DNA of 64,000 nucleotides, taken from contig NZ_FRFA01000014.1 of NCBI RefSeq assembly GCF_900143535.1, positions 18,496-82,495 of the forward strand, read 5' to 3'. This DNA comes from Tateyamaria sp. Alg231-49 (GTDB lineage Bacteria > Pseudomonadota > Alphaproteobacteria > Rhodobacterales > Rhodobacteraceae). Of this stretch, positions 18,436 to 26,739 are shown piece after piece. The notes below the pieces were generated by a model. It did not search any database. It was not told the DNA's origin and worked only from the letters and a program-made list of their open reading frames with translations. The position numbers were made by a program, and so were the translations under genes. How positions within the stretch are numbered: the stretch's first letter is position 1; every line of letters begins with the position of its first letter.

Positions 18436-19206
18436 ATGGGAAGTCTTCCACCTGTTCTAGATCAAGTAGACCGCATTCTTAAATGCGCTTCCGTTAACGA
18501 CGTCTGGGCCCTCCATACGGAACGGATGAGCATGTACGGATTTGATCGTCTACTTTATTTAACGACTAGTTTTCGGGCACATGGCCGCTGGGGAGACAAC
18601 GCGGACATACTAGTTTTGAGTAACTACAATAAGGACATTATCGACCACTATGTTGGCAAAGGGCTTCACAAGCGGGCTAACATGGTGCCTCGGAAAAAAT
18701 CCAAGCCCGGTGCGTATAGTTGGCGCGAATTTCTGGAGCGGCAAGAAAACGGTGAAATCACAGAGGCCGAGAAAAAACTCGGTGAGCTCCGTACCAAGTG
18801 GGAAATGAACGCCGGTTATACCATTTGGTTCGACGAAATCAGCGAACGAAACAAGAGCGTCATTGGTCTTGGCGCAAACCGAAAATTATCTCAGGATAAT
18901 GTGGATTCTCTCTGGGCGAAGAAGGGAAATGAAATTCTATTGCTAAACAACATAGCTCATTTGAAGATCTCACAACTCCCTCATACGGGTGGTCGCGATC
19001 CGCTGACGAAGCGCCAGCGAGAGGTGCTGCAATGGGTGGCTGATGGTAAGACAGTAAATGACATCGCTCAGATCATGCTTCTTAGCCCTGTGACCGTGGA
19101 AAAACACTTGCGGTTGGCGCGCGAAGCGTTTGGAGCCGCGACGACAGGGCAAGCCGTACGGAAAGCTTCAATTCTGAATCAGCTTTTTCTCATCAAAGCG
19201 GTGTAA
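18436..19206 (+). CDS. LuxR-type regulator with autoinducer-binding-like domain (element cargo 2)
   Basis: The 256-residue protein has the size and layout of quorum-sensing LuxR proteins. An N-terminal domain (about 1-175) resembles the autoinducer-binding domain, with MSMYGFDRLLYL near residue 32 and YSWREFLERQ near residue 95. The C-terminal GerE domain begins near DPLTKRQREVLQWVADGKTVNDIAQIM and continues LSPVTVEKHLRLAREAFGAATTGQAVRKA. No luxI-type synthase is in the window, so it would be an orphan receptor. It lies 80 bp after the VPLPA-CTERM gene on the same strand. The ribosome site is weak, so the start is less certain than the domain calls. Confidence 0.8.
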   Translation: MGSLPPVLDQVDRILKCASVNDVWALHTERMSMYGFDRLLYLTTSFRAHGRWGDNADILVLSNYNKDIIDHYVGKGLHKRANMVPRKKSKPGAYSWREFLERQENGEITEAEKKLGELRTKWEMNAGYTIWFDEISERNKSVIGLGANRKLSQDNVDSLWAKKGNEILLLNNIAHLKISQLPHTGGRDPLTKRQREVLQWVADGKTVNDIAQIMLLSPVTVEKHLRLAREAFGAATTGQAVRKASILNQLFLIKAV

Positions 19207-20347
19207 AGGATATCTGGCCGTCGACGTAACAAGTGGAGCAGCTGAGATGTTTGAGTATTTGCGCTCAACAAAAACCTCCTAGGCCTTTGTTAACCAATGC
19301 CTCACTCACTGGGAGGCACTAATAACTGTCAGTAGCCACCCGGGTCGGAATATCATTGTACTGCTGCGTGTTAGTAGGATACGAGCAACCTCAGCGCGGC
19401 TTGGGAGAACCGCGTTAGTGCCGCTAATACCGTATTCAAAATAGGTTACCTGAGGCTACCACCGCTCACGAAGTGCTTCAGTCGATAGCCCGGCATTAGC
19501 GGCACGCCTTGGCCTAGCCGGTTCTTTCCACAGCTAACCCAAAATCTTCCAGCCATAGAAACCTTGGGCCAACGGTGATCCATTTTGGAAAGGTCGGATG
19601 AAAAAACTATTGAGGTCCGACCTGGAAACGGAAAAATACATAACCAGGTCGGTTTCCGGTAAACCGGCGGACAAGAGAGCCCCGAAATTCCAAGGATCTT
19701 GACCGATGTTTCAGAGGCACAAAAAGCCACCACTCACGAAACGTGAGTAAGTGTAGGCGCTTACATGATGGCAAGAAAGTATGGGTTTCCATACTTTTCG
19801 TATTGTTTTTATGAATGGAGCGGGCTTTGTGGCACAAACCACCTGAGGGGATTCATATTTAGAATGTAGTGTGGTAGCTTGTTGTTATGAGCAGTTGGAC
19901 ACCGACAGCCTTTCAAACCACCAATTGGTAGGACTAAGGCAAGGCCCTGAGGTTAGTTCAATATGTGCGTGTTCAGGTAATCCAAGGGTGGCAACACAAA
20001 AGCTAACGTCGATTTACTCTCCCGCATCCGGTGTGTCCGCACTGGGCTCGAATGTGACTTGCGGCAGCGCAGAAAAAACTCGCGTTTCTAGGTTTTCTCA
20101 ATGTTGGCTTCCAAAGTTCCGGCACAGCCGGTTCGCACTTGCAGCGAAAGTCCGCTGTCCGCCCAATGCGTCGAATGCAGCGCTTGAACCATAGGTCAGC
20201 AATGGGCTCAGAGCAGCCATTCGCTGCAGAGCGGCTCAAGGTCCGCTTTGTCGTCAATCGCCAGCTTTTGGTATTATCGGTCCCGAGCCACAACTAAGTC
20301 TGCGCTCCATCCAAAGAAAAGCAAAACAAATTTGGCAACAAACAACG
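19207..20347. other. 1.1-kb segment of the element without a recognised gene
   Basis: This segment lies between the convergent LuxR-type gene and the replication operon. Short frames exist on both strands (19446-19733 minus, 20003-20293 minus, 19871-20194 plus) but none has a good ribosome site or a recognisable protein. Visible structure includes an 11-bp inverted repeat, gtgccgctaat at 19418-19428 and its complement at 19495-19505, and a hairpin ctcacgaaacgtgag near 19734-19748. The part around 20100-20250 contains aaagtccgctgt- and aaggtccgctttg-type strings that I recall as dispersed in Rhodobacterales genomes. It may hold terminators, a non-coding RNA or decayed DNA. Confidence 0.45.
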
Positions 20348-20581
20348 TTAATTGTCCGGTAGAACAACCTGCGCCTGTCCGCACCGATTGATACGTTCCC
20401 TAAACTCCACTTCAGTTTCGCTGTCTATCCGTTCGAATGACTGTCCAGAATTCATGCCGTATGCGGAGACCGCTTCTTTGGTTTGCGCACAGATGCCAAC
20501 AAGGAAAACCTCTGTAGGGCGTTCACTTGCTGGCATGGGCGCCTTTGCAGCAAGCCTATCTAGCCGCCTTCTAAGGGTCAT
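20348..20581 (-). CDS. Small protein, last gene of the element operon
   Basis: The ATG at 20581 overlaps the stop of the DUF5681-like gene (ATGA), giving a 77-residue protein that begins MTLRRRLDRLAAK and ends QAQVVLPDN. It has a basic N-terminal helix and an acidic middle (SETEVEFRERI). I do not recognise the family. The tight overlap and consistent strand make it a real gene of the operon. Confidence 0.6.
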   Translation of the reverse strand: MTLRRRLDRLAAKAPMPASERPTEVFLVGICAQTKEAVSAYGMNSGQSFERIDSETEVEFRERINRCGQAQVVLPDN

Positions 20582-21006
20582 TTGCCAACCTCCACTTCGA
20601 GCGCCGCCATCCGCTCTTCCAGTTCGGTTGTTTCCAGCGTCCGCCGGTAGGTTTCGATCAAGGCCATAACATGCGCGCCTTCGGTTGGTGTTAGTTCGCC
20701 CAGCGCCACAGCATCCAGCACGGCACCAGCCGCCTTTGCAGCATCCGCAGCCGATTGCATCGGGGGCAGTTTGAAAGTCACCGGGGCGTCTTTCTTCGCG
20801 GGTGCAATGCGTTCGAGGCACAGCCGCAGCGCCGTTGTATCGCCTTCCAGAGCGATTTCCACAGCTTTGCGTGTAAGGGCGTCGGCTTCGCCTTCCAGAA
20901 GCGCAAGAGCCGCTTGTGTGGCCTTGTGGCGCGTACCCTTGGGCTTGCCTGGGTTGCCGAATCCAAACGTGCCATCCGCATTTCGTCCGCTTTTTCGGTC
21001 CGTCAT
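20578..21006 (-). CDS. DUF5681-like phage-associated protein
   Basis: From the ATG at 21006 (AAGGGG 8 bases upstream) this gives 142 residues. The N-terminus GRNADGTFGFGNPGKPKGTRHKAT matches the DUF5681 pattern, common in phage and plasmid-derived genes of alphaproteobacteria. The rest is helical and acidic (LLEGEADALTRKAVEIALEGD, then ELEERMAALEVEVGK). In prophages such genes often lie near terminase genes, which allows a DNA-packaging role, but no terminase large subunit is present. It overlaps both neighbouring genes by 4 bp. Confidence 0.72.
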   Translation of the reverse strand: MTDRKSGRNADGTFGFGNPGKPKGTRHKATQAALALLEGEADALTRKAVEIALEGDTTALRLCLERIAPAKKDAPVTFKLPPMQSAADAAKAAGAVLDAVALGELTPTEGAHVMALIETYRRTLETTELEERMAALEVEVGK

Positions 21007-21347
21007 GACTTTGCCCCTTCCGGCTGTTCCCATTGCCTTGTTATGCCGTTCCAGTGTCGCCCATCAGGTCCGTGCTTTTCCCATCCGGTCAGGTTTCGCC
21101 AATCGGCCAGCGACACCACACGCCCCGTCCAAGTCAAAGCCCGCCCCCCCACGAATACGCCATCTGGCTCTGTACTGGGCGCGCTGGGCGTTGCTACAAT
21201 CGCGACTTTCGCGACAAATGAATGATTTTCAGCCATGGGGGCTTGCGACACTCGCGACACCGGCGGGGTTTGTGTCGCGGTTGTCGCAGAAGTCGCAGGG
21301 GGGTGCCCCGTGATTTCTGCCAGTTTGGCGCGTGCATCAAACCACAT
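21003..21347 (-). CDS. Small hypothetical protein of the element operon
   Basis: I chose the ATG at 21347 (GGTGG ribosome site), which overlaps the preceding gene by 11 bp and gives 114 residues. The first 50 residues are rich in Thr, Ala and Pro (PPATSATTATQTPPVSRVSQ). The C-terminal half (VGGRALTWTGRVVSLADWRNLTG, WEKHGPDGRHWNGI) looks folded and has several tryptophans. I do not recognise it. A similar Ala/Thr-rich, ATSATTAT-like stretch occurs at the start of the gene after the integrase (DTPATTATSAT). Confidence 0.6.
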   Translation of the reverse strand: MWFDARAKLAEITGHPPATSATTATQTPPVSRVSQAPMAENHSFVAKVAIVATPSAPSTEPDGVFVGGRALTWTGRVVSLADWRNLTGWEKHGPDGRHWNGITRQWEQPEGAKS

Positions 21348-22833
21348 CGCCACCACCCCGCACGATTGCCCATGCTTCCGCCCGAGCGGCACCCCGCACT
21401 ATGGTTCCCAGGTCTATCGGCACCAGCCAACCATGCTTTTCGAGGATGCCCAGCGCCGCCCGAGCCTTTGGGCTTTCCCGCAGCGCGTTCGGTCCGAGCC
21501 GCACCACATCCCGCACCATCACTTTCGGATCCCGCCAGTTTTCCAGAAGCCACCGCCGCAGCTTTTCGGCCTTGTCGATTTCAGATGAAACAAGCGCAGC
21601 GCTTGCCAGCCGTGAAGCTTCGGACAGGTAGAATTGCGCAAGGTTAATTGCGTCGGCCATGTCGCGGGCTTCCACCTTCGGGGCTTCCAAGTCGCGCCAA
21701 AGGGTCAGCACCCCGGCAATTCGTGCCGCTTGTTCCGCCGCCTTTGAAGCCGTGCCGGTGATGTGGGCCAAGTCGCCACCGGGGGCTTGTTCCTTTTCGA
21801 TAGCGTCAGAAAAGGCCACCAGCAGCGCGTGGGCTTCGGGGGCAAGGGGTAAAATGCGGGGTTCAAGCTCGCGGGTTTCCGGCTCCATCGGAAGGGGGCT
21901 TTCCAGAATGTCGCGCAGCCGCCCCGCAAAGCTTGCAAGCGCCATATCATCCCGCCGGGCGTTCGCTTGCATACGGGTGCCGATAGCGCTGGGCGGTTCG
22001 CATATCAGAAAGCGGGGCAGAAAGCCCGTATCCGCCGCCAGCGGGTCAGCCATGAAGCCGTGCGCCACAGTCGGTTGCACCATAAGATGCACCGCCAGCC
22101 GCCGCCCGTATAGCGTGATATGCCCATCGCCACCGCGCGTCCGCCGTATGGGGTTGCCTTGCCAAAGGTCATTGAAAGCGGCCAGCGTCTTTTGCCTGTT
22201 TTCGCTATTCATCGCGTGCCCGCCCAAGAATTGCCCGCCTTCATCCGAGAAAACCCCAAGGCTGGGTTGCCCATGCGCCAATAGCTTTGTCAGCCCTTCA
22301 AATGTCGGTTCGCTTACCGTCCGGTCTGGCACCACGGGGGCAATCGGGGGTTGCCCGAGCGATTCAAGGTCGGCTTGTGCCGCCGTGCTCTTTTCACCTT
22401 TTGCCTTTTTCGCCTCGGAAAAAATCTTGTCCCGTGCATCTTCCCAAAGCTTATAGGCGTTTTCCCATGCCCGCACATCTTCGCGGTATGTCTTGGATTG
22501 CTCCCGTTCATAGGCGCGCAACGCGTCCATCAAAGGGGCGTCACAAGCGCTTTTGCGTTCACCGCTTCGGGCTATGGTTAGGGCGTAAAGCGAAGTCGCG
22601 CGCGGCCCGCCCAGCGTTTCCACATCGGCAAAGCCTTGCACCACCAAAGATGCCACCGCCATCGCAGATTGTGCCGGGATTGCCACGGGGGCTTGTGTCA
22701 CGCCTTGCACCGCTTCCACCGCCGCGCGCAGCGGCCCCAGAGCGTGAACGGGATAGTCCGCGCCAGGGGGCGTTTCCCGCACCAGCGGTTGTGGCCCTTC
22801 GGGCTTGAATTGGATAGGTTGGGGCGCGTTCAT
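21337..22833 (-). CDS. DUF3987 (YfjI-like) protein, probable replication helicase/primase partner
   Basis: The 498-residue protein matches DUF3987 proteins found in satellites, prophages and plasmids beside Toprim primases. An N-terminal region (1-100) ends in LYALTIARSGERKSACDAPLMDAL, a degenerate P-loop-like segment (SGERKS). VFSDEGGQFLGGHAMNSENR near residue 200 resembles a Walker B region, and HLMVQPTVAHGFMADPLAADTGFLPRF near residue 260 is a conserved block. A helical C-terminus resembles a winged helix (residues about 430-490). It starts at an ATG overlapping the primase stop. The role in element replication is inferred from partners. Confidence 0.78.
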   Translation of the reverse strand: MNAPQPIQFKPEGPQPLVRETPPGADYPVHALGPLRAAVEAVQGVTQAPVAIPAQSAMAVASLVVQGFADVETLGGPRATSLYALTIARSGERKSACDAPLMDALRAYEREQSKTYREDVRAWENAYKLWEDARDKIFSEAKKAKGEKSTAAQADLESLGQPPIAPVVPDRTVSEPTFEGLTKLLAHGQPSLGVFSDEGGQFLGGHAMNSENRQKTLAAFNDLWQGNPIRRTRGGDGHITLYGRRLAVHLMVQPTVAHGFMADPLAADTGFLPRFLICEPPSAIGTRMQANARRDDMALASFAGRLRDILESPLPMEPETRELEPRILPLAPEAHALLVAFSDAIEKEQAPGGDLAHITGTASKAAEQAARIAGVLTLWRDLEAPKVEARDMADAINLAQFYLSEASRLASAALVSSEIDKAEKLRRWLLENWRDPKVMVRDVVRLGPNALRESPKARAALGILEKHGWLVPIDLGTIVRGAARAEAWAIVRGGGDVV

Positions 22834-23714
22834 GCGGGTTCCCCTTTCATGGTCAGAATGTCGTTCCAGTCGCGGCCATCGGGAGCAGGTAAAAGCGACA
22901 CTTGCCAGCCCAGCGCGTGCGCCCGGTCGGCCAGTTCGTGCCCTGCTTCACGCCCAGCCGTGTCCCCGTCGCTTGCAATGGTCAGCCGTCTCGGTTGCGG
23001 GGGAAGGCGCAGCCCGCGAAGGCCCGAGGTGGATAGAGCGGCCCAAACCGTCGCAGGCGCGCGCAGAAGGCCAGAGGCAAGGCTGAGTCCGGTTTCTATG
23101 CCTTCGGCCACCACCAGCGGCCCCGGCCCTTCACAAAGCCGCACAGCGCCGCCAGCGGTTGCACCCAGCATCACCTTTGCGGGTTCTACGTCCGCCTTGC
23201 CAGCGCCATCAGGGCGCAGGTAGGTGCGATGCACAGCCGGAAGCCCCGAGCCTTGCACCGCCGCCACCAGCGCCGGACACCGTTTCGCGGTTGCCCCGTG
23301 CCAGCAAGCGCCGTGAAAGCGCAGCGTGCGGGGCAGTTCGCAGCTAATGCCCCGCACGCGCAAATAGGCTTCCGCCGCCGTGCCCCCTATCGGCTGAGCT
23401 TCCAGCCAAAGTCGCTTTGCTTGTTCTGCCCGCTTCATGGCTTCAGCCTTTGATTTGCGTTCGCGCTGGGCAAGCGTTGCCGCGTCCGGGGGCGCATAAT
23501 CCCCCGAGCGAAGCCCAGCCGCCGCCAAGATGTCTAGAAAGGCGCAAGCGGATTTCTTGCAGTTCAAAACCAGCCGCCCGTTATTGCCATCGGCCAGCGT
23601 TAGGGCGTTCTGGCCTTTGCGTCGGCTTGGCTGGCATACGGGGCAAGGTGCCGCCCCGTAGCGGCCATGCCAGCGCCCGCCCAGCGCCGTTGTCAGGTCG
23701 CGTGCATCGGTCAT
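22830..23714 (-). CDS. Toprim-domain primase-like protein
   Basis: The 294-residue protein has an N-terminal zinc-binding region (CPVCQPSRRKG near residue 19 and a later CKKSAC), a helical linker rich in Lys and Arg, and a C-terminal Toprim domain with LVVAEGIETGLSLASGL near residue 200 and IASDGDTAGREAG near residue 245, holding the acidic metal-binding residues. It is shorter than DnaG and fits primases of mobile elements. It overlaps the genes before and after it by 4 bp, and the DUF3987 partner follows directly. It probably starts replication of the excised element. Confidence 0.82.
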   Translation of the reverse strand: MTDARDLTTALGGRWHGRYGAAPCPVCQPSRRKGQNALTLADGNNGRLVLNCKKSACAFLDILAAAGLRSGDYAPPDAATLAQRERKSKAEAMKRAEQAKRLWLEAQPIGGTAAEAYLRVRGISCELPRTLRFHGACWHGATAKRCPALVAAVQGSGLPAVHRTYLRPDGAGKADVEPAKVMLGATAGGAVRLCEGPGPLVVAEGIETGLSLASGLLRAPATVWAALSTSGLRGLRLPPQPRRLTIASDGDTAGREAGHELADRAHALGWQVSLLPAPDGRDWNDILTMKGEPA

Positions 23715-24106
23715 GCCGCACCGCCTTTCTGCACCGTCGCGCGCAGGATGTAGCGACCATGTGTGCCCGCGAAAGCGCCGCCATGCGGTTCGTGCCGCGT
23801 TTCAATCGGCGCGCCCAGCCCGCGAAGCCGGTGAACGTATGCCGACCACCGGGGCGCAGGCTGTTCGATTGGCGTGCAGCCCTTCGGCCCAGCTTCGCAA
23901 AGCCGGTCGCGCGTCCAAGCATCGCGGCCCTTGGCGTAAATCTTGAAGGGTTCGCCGCCTTCGGGTTGGATTTGATAAAGCCCAGCACGCTTTGCGTGGC
24001 TCCGGCCTTGTGTTATGTTCTGAGTGCCCGCCGCAGTCGAATAGCGGTTCCCAAGCCCCGGTTGCGCCGCCCGCGCGCCGGGGTTTTCATTTTGCCCGCC
24101 GCTCAT
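23711..24106 (-). CDS. Winged-helix-like small protein of the element
   Basis: The ATG at 24106 lies one base after the AlpA-like stop, with GAGG about 10 bases upstream, giving 131 residues. The C-terminal half (GRDAWTRDRLCEAGPKGCTPIEQ, RWSAYVHRLRGLGAPIETRHE, then GRYILRATV) has the pattern of a winged-helix domain seen in element-borne proteins of alphaproteobacteria. The N-terminus is low-complexity. A DNA-binding role in replication or regulation is inferred. Confidence 0.62.
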   Translation of the reverse strand: MSGGQNENPGARAAQPGLGNRYSTAAGTQNITQGRSHAKRAGLYQIQPEGGEPFKIYAKGRDAWTRDRLCEAGPKGCTPIEQPAPRWSAYVHRLRGLGAPIETRHEPHGGAFAGTHGRYILRATVQKGGAA

Positions 24107-24107
24107 A

Positions 24108-24287
24108 TCAAGCGGCCTCTTCGCGTAGGCTTTGAAGGTGGACTTCAAGTTCGGCTTCTGGCCAATAGAGCCGCCCGCCAAGTTTGATTGGCTGAGGAAG
24201 CCGGCCCGCCGCCAAATCCAGATAGATTGCGCTTCGGCTTCGGTTGCCCAGCTTTGCGCGGAGTTCGGTCAGTGTGAGATACTGCAT
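24108..24287 (-). CDS. AlpA-like helix-turn-helix regulator
   Basis: From the ATG at 24287 this gives 59 residues, the usual AlpA size; an ATG at 24335 would add 16. The sequence LTLTELRAKLGNRSRSAIYLDLAAGRLPQPIKLGGRLYWPEAELE carries the MerR-like helix-turn-helix and the typical basic wing. AlpA proteins control excision and transcription in P4-like and other satellites. It sits between a gene of unknown function and the replication genes in the same operon. The ribosome site is weak for both starts. Confidence 0.75.
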   Translation of the reverse strand: MQYLTLTELRAKLGNRSRSAIYLDLAAGRLPQPIKLGGRLYWPEAELEVHLQSLREEAA

Positions 24288-24360
24288 TTTGCACCAGTTG
24301 CTAGTTTCAGATGGTGCGAAGATGCCCGTCCTCATTCATTTGCGGGATTGCGAAAGAAAA

Positions 24361-25059
24361 TCAGAAATTAAATCGCAATGCGTCTGCCGCGTTCCATGCA
24401 TCGCGCCCGGCCTGTTCGGTCTGCTCCTTGTGTCGATGAAGCTGAGCTATCTCGGACCAAGACGCGCCCGACTCTTTGGCGTCCAGCGTACGTAGGTATC
24501 CCAGCCATTTTACGGGGTGCTTTCGTTTTTGAAGCGTTTTTCCATGTATTTTCGTTTGCGCTTCCTGAAGAAACTGTTTGGCAAATTTCAGTTGCGGTTC
24601 CAGTGGTTTGTTTAAGTCGAAGTCAACGCGCTCAAACCCTACTGGCGGTTTCTCCGAAAAAAATTGTCTGACTGCTTCCGGCCAGTCGTTGAAAGCAATC
24701 GCACGAAGCGGCTGATTTCCTATCCGTGGGTTTGGCAAGTTTGTAAGCCCGATGGTTTTTGCAAGTGGATGACGCGCAACGAAGCCCGGTTCGTCAGGCT
24801 TATTCGGTTCTTTCCCTCTGACCATTTCGGGCGCATCTTGAAAGAATGTGACTTGGCTTCTGTACGTTGAAACGGCGGTTTCATCGAAAGCTTTACGAAC
24901 ATCATCCCGCCGTCGAACAAACTCCCAACGCCAGCGATTGACGCTCCAATCTTGAGTAGTTCCATAGCTCGCAACGGCTCTCCAGTTCGGAACGCCCCAT
25001 GTCGCAGAAGTCGCGGTTGTCGCAGGGGTGTCCCCATCATTTCGGCTTTCCCCCATCAC
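24361..25059 (-). CDS. Unknown element protein with DUF6499-like N-terminus
   Basis: The ATG at 25059 overlaps the integrase stop (ATGATG), giving 232 residues. After an Ala/Thr-rich start, residues 25-60 (NWRAVASYGTTQDWSVNRWRWEFVRRRDDVRKAF) resemble the DUF6499 N-terminal motif found in many proteobacterial element proteins. The rest is hydrophilic and helical. No catalytic motif is visible. It is the second gene of the operon. The domain name is from memory of the pattern, so moderate confidence. Confidence 0.6.
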   Translation of the reverse strand: MMGESRNDGDTPATTATSATWGVPNWRAVASYGTTQDWSVNRWRWEFVRRRDDVRKAFDETAVSTYRSQVTFFQDAPEMVRGKEPNKPDEPGFVARHPLAKTIGLTNLPNPRIGNQPLRAIAFNDWPEAVRQFFSEKPPVGFERVDFDLNKPLEPQLKFAKQFLQEAQTKIHGKTLQKRKHPVKWLGYLRTLDAKESGASWSEIAQLHRHKEQTEQAGRDAWNAADALRFNF

Positions 25060-26249
25060 ACCGCCCCCGCCAGCTTCACCACCTGCCCAGCGCCCCCGGT
25101 TACATGGTCGCCCCAGCGTTCGGCCAACTTGGCGCGTTGTTCTAAGAAGTCAGTGCGCCGATAGGCCCGCACCACGCCACTATCTACTGTATGCCCCAAC
25201 ATCGTCTCAGCGACTTCGTGAGGGGCGTCTGTGGCCTCTGCCAGCCATGTCCGCAACGAAGTGCGAAAGCCATGCGGGCGCGCTTCTAAGCCTCTCCGTT
25301 CCATATGCCGTGAAAGCGTCATGTCGCTGATTACGCCCTGCCGATTGTTCGGAAACAGAAAGCCGTTGCGCGCGTGTGGTTTCGCGAGTTCAATCACGCT
25401 CTGGGCTTCGGTTGAAAGCGGCACGCGAAAATCCTCGGTTGTGCCCTTGCGGCCCTTCATATCGTCGCCAGGGATGGTCCACACATCACCGTCAATCTGT
25501 TCAAGCCGGATATAGCGCAGAGGCTTTGAGCGCACCCCGGTCAGGATAAGCAAGCGTAGGGCGAGATGCGTCGGGGATGGTTCAACTAGGCTGGCATAGA
25601 AGTCTGGCACATCGGCCCAAGCCATTGCGGGAATGTTCTTTGGAACATGGCGCGACTTTCCCAATAGCGCCTTGGCTTTGTCGGTGGCTTGCAGGTCCAC
25701 ATCCAAGCCCAGCGCCGCTGCATGTTTCATCACGATAGAAAGCCGGTTCATGGCTTTGCGCGCGGTGTCGGCCTTTGCGTGCCAAATAGGGGCCAGCGTG
25801 TCGCGAAAGTCGCGTTGGTCAAGATCCGTTACTGGCACGCGGCCAAGCTTTGGCAAAACATGAATATTCAGGGGCGAAAGCCACCGACCCGCCGCGCCAT
25901 CATCTTTTAATTCAGCTTTGCGCGCTTCAAACGCGTCCGCCGTAATAACAGCCAGTGAAATATCTTCACGCCGCGCGGCCCGTGCTTCAGCTTCACGTTC
26001 CTTGATCGGGTCGCGACCACCTGCGGCCACGTCGCGCCAGCGGTGGGCGACTTTGCGTGCTTCGGCCAATCCGAGCGATGGGAAGCCGCCAAGGCCCATT
26101 TCCCGCCGCCTTCCGTGAATGGTAACACGCAAAACCCATTGCGCGCCGCCATCGTGGCGCTTCACCAGCCAAAGCCCAGCGCCATCGCAGTGCTTGCCAA
26201 CAGGCGCGGTTTTCAAGAATGATGCCGAAAGTCTGTTTTGCGCTCGCAT
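25056..26249 (-). CDS. int: P4-type tyrosine integrase of the element
   Basis: The 397-residue protein has the N-terminal DUF4102-like arm-binding domain (LWLVKRHDGGAQWVLR to MGLGGFPSLGLAEARK), a core-binding domain (about 100-205) and the catalytic domain with Arg240 (LTGVRSK), His326 and Arg329 (PHGFRTSL), His353 (LGHT) and Tyr363. All five key residues are present. The gene starts 144 bp from the right attachment site and reads inward. Its ribosome site (AGGGGG) lies inside the 22-bp C-rich repeat at 26255-26276, so protein bound there could block its own translation start region or promoter. It is expected to insert the element into tRNA-Leu. Confidence 0.95.
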   Translation of the reverse strand: MRAQNRLSASFLKTAPVGKHCDGAGLWLVKRHDGGAQWVLRVTIHGRRREMGLGGFPSLGLAEARKVAHRWRDVAAGGRDPIKEREAEARAARREDISLAVITADAFEARKAELKDDGAAGRWLSPLNIHVLPKLGRVPVTDLDQRDFRDTLAPIWHAKADTARKAMNRLSIVMKHAAALGLDVDLQATDKAKALLGKSRHVPKNIPAMAWADVPDFYASLVEPSPTHLALRLLILTGVRSKPLRYIRLEQIDGDVWTIPGDDMKGRKGTTEDFRVPLSTEAQSVIELAKPHARNGFLFPNNRQGVISDMTLSRHMERRGLEARPHGFRTSLRTWLAEATDAPHEVAETMLGHTVDSGVVRAYRRTDFLEQRAKLAERWGDHVTGGAGQVVKLAGAV

Positions 26250-26254
26250 TTTTT

Positions 26255-26276
26255 ATCCCCCTAAATATCCCCCTTA
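26255..26276 (+). repeat. C-rich repeat at the integrase start, candidate arm site and operator
   Basis: This copy differs from 15975-15996 by one base and overlaps the integrase ribosome site. A shorter inverted copy (tttttagggggatat) lies at 26331-26345, between the integrase and the right border. Repetition at both ends suggests recombinase or excisionase binding; autoregulation is inferred. Confidence 0.55.
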
Positions 26277-26392
26277 AGGTAGTGGATGCCCTCGGACAGA
26301 ACAAGACAGCGCAGGACAGATAGGTCCATATTTTTAGGGGGATATGGCGCAGGGACGGACAGTTAAAAACATTTAAAAACAGTAGGTTGGTG

Positions 26393-26408
26393 CCTCTTCT
26401 GGGCACCA
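26393..26408 (+). repeat. attR: right attachment site of the element
   Basis: The 16 bases cctcttctgggcacca are identical to the 3' end of tRNA-Leu at 15903-15918. No tRNA structure surrounds this copy, since the bases before it (gtaggttggtg) do not form a T arm. It marks the right edge of the inserted DNA. Confidence 0.9.
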
Positions 26409-26739
26409 AAATTTCTTAACTTTCCAAAATAATTCGACGCATGGGCGGTTATCGACCGTTGATATTCACCCCTTTCACCCACCTTTAGGTCGCCAAATGC
26501 AGTCCCTTGTGGGGGGTGGTGAGTCGGGCCAACCATTTGTCAGTGTTAACGGCCTCACTTCCTGCATCTCCTTCGTCCGCAACCATGCCGATAATTGGGA
26601 TGCGCTGAGCCAGCTGGTTGACCACCGTCTGCGCCATGCATCCGATAGCCGTGCACGGAGGCGCTTTTGCATGAAAGCCCGGAGCGTTTTGACAAAGCCC
26701 AATATCATGGCGCAGGACCGTACGCAGTGCTTGAGAAAT
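26409..26739. other. Intergenic segment right of the element, with a start-less open frame
   Basis: These 331 bp contain no gene that can be supported. On the minus strand the same frame as the small membrane protein upstream continues open after its stop for 84 codons, from 26739 to a TAA at 26485-26487, with no ATG until the middle (MAQTVVNQLAQRIPIIGMVA). The inner part looks protein-like and could be a gene remnant. The first 60 bp after the attachment site are AT-rich. Confidence 0.4.

Noticed and set aside
20003..20293. 96-codon minus-strand frame rich in Cys and Arg
   Set aside because: No ribosome site, no family, and the DNA resembles dispersed non-coding repeats; kept as part of the non-coding segment.
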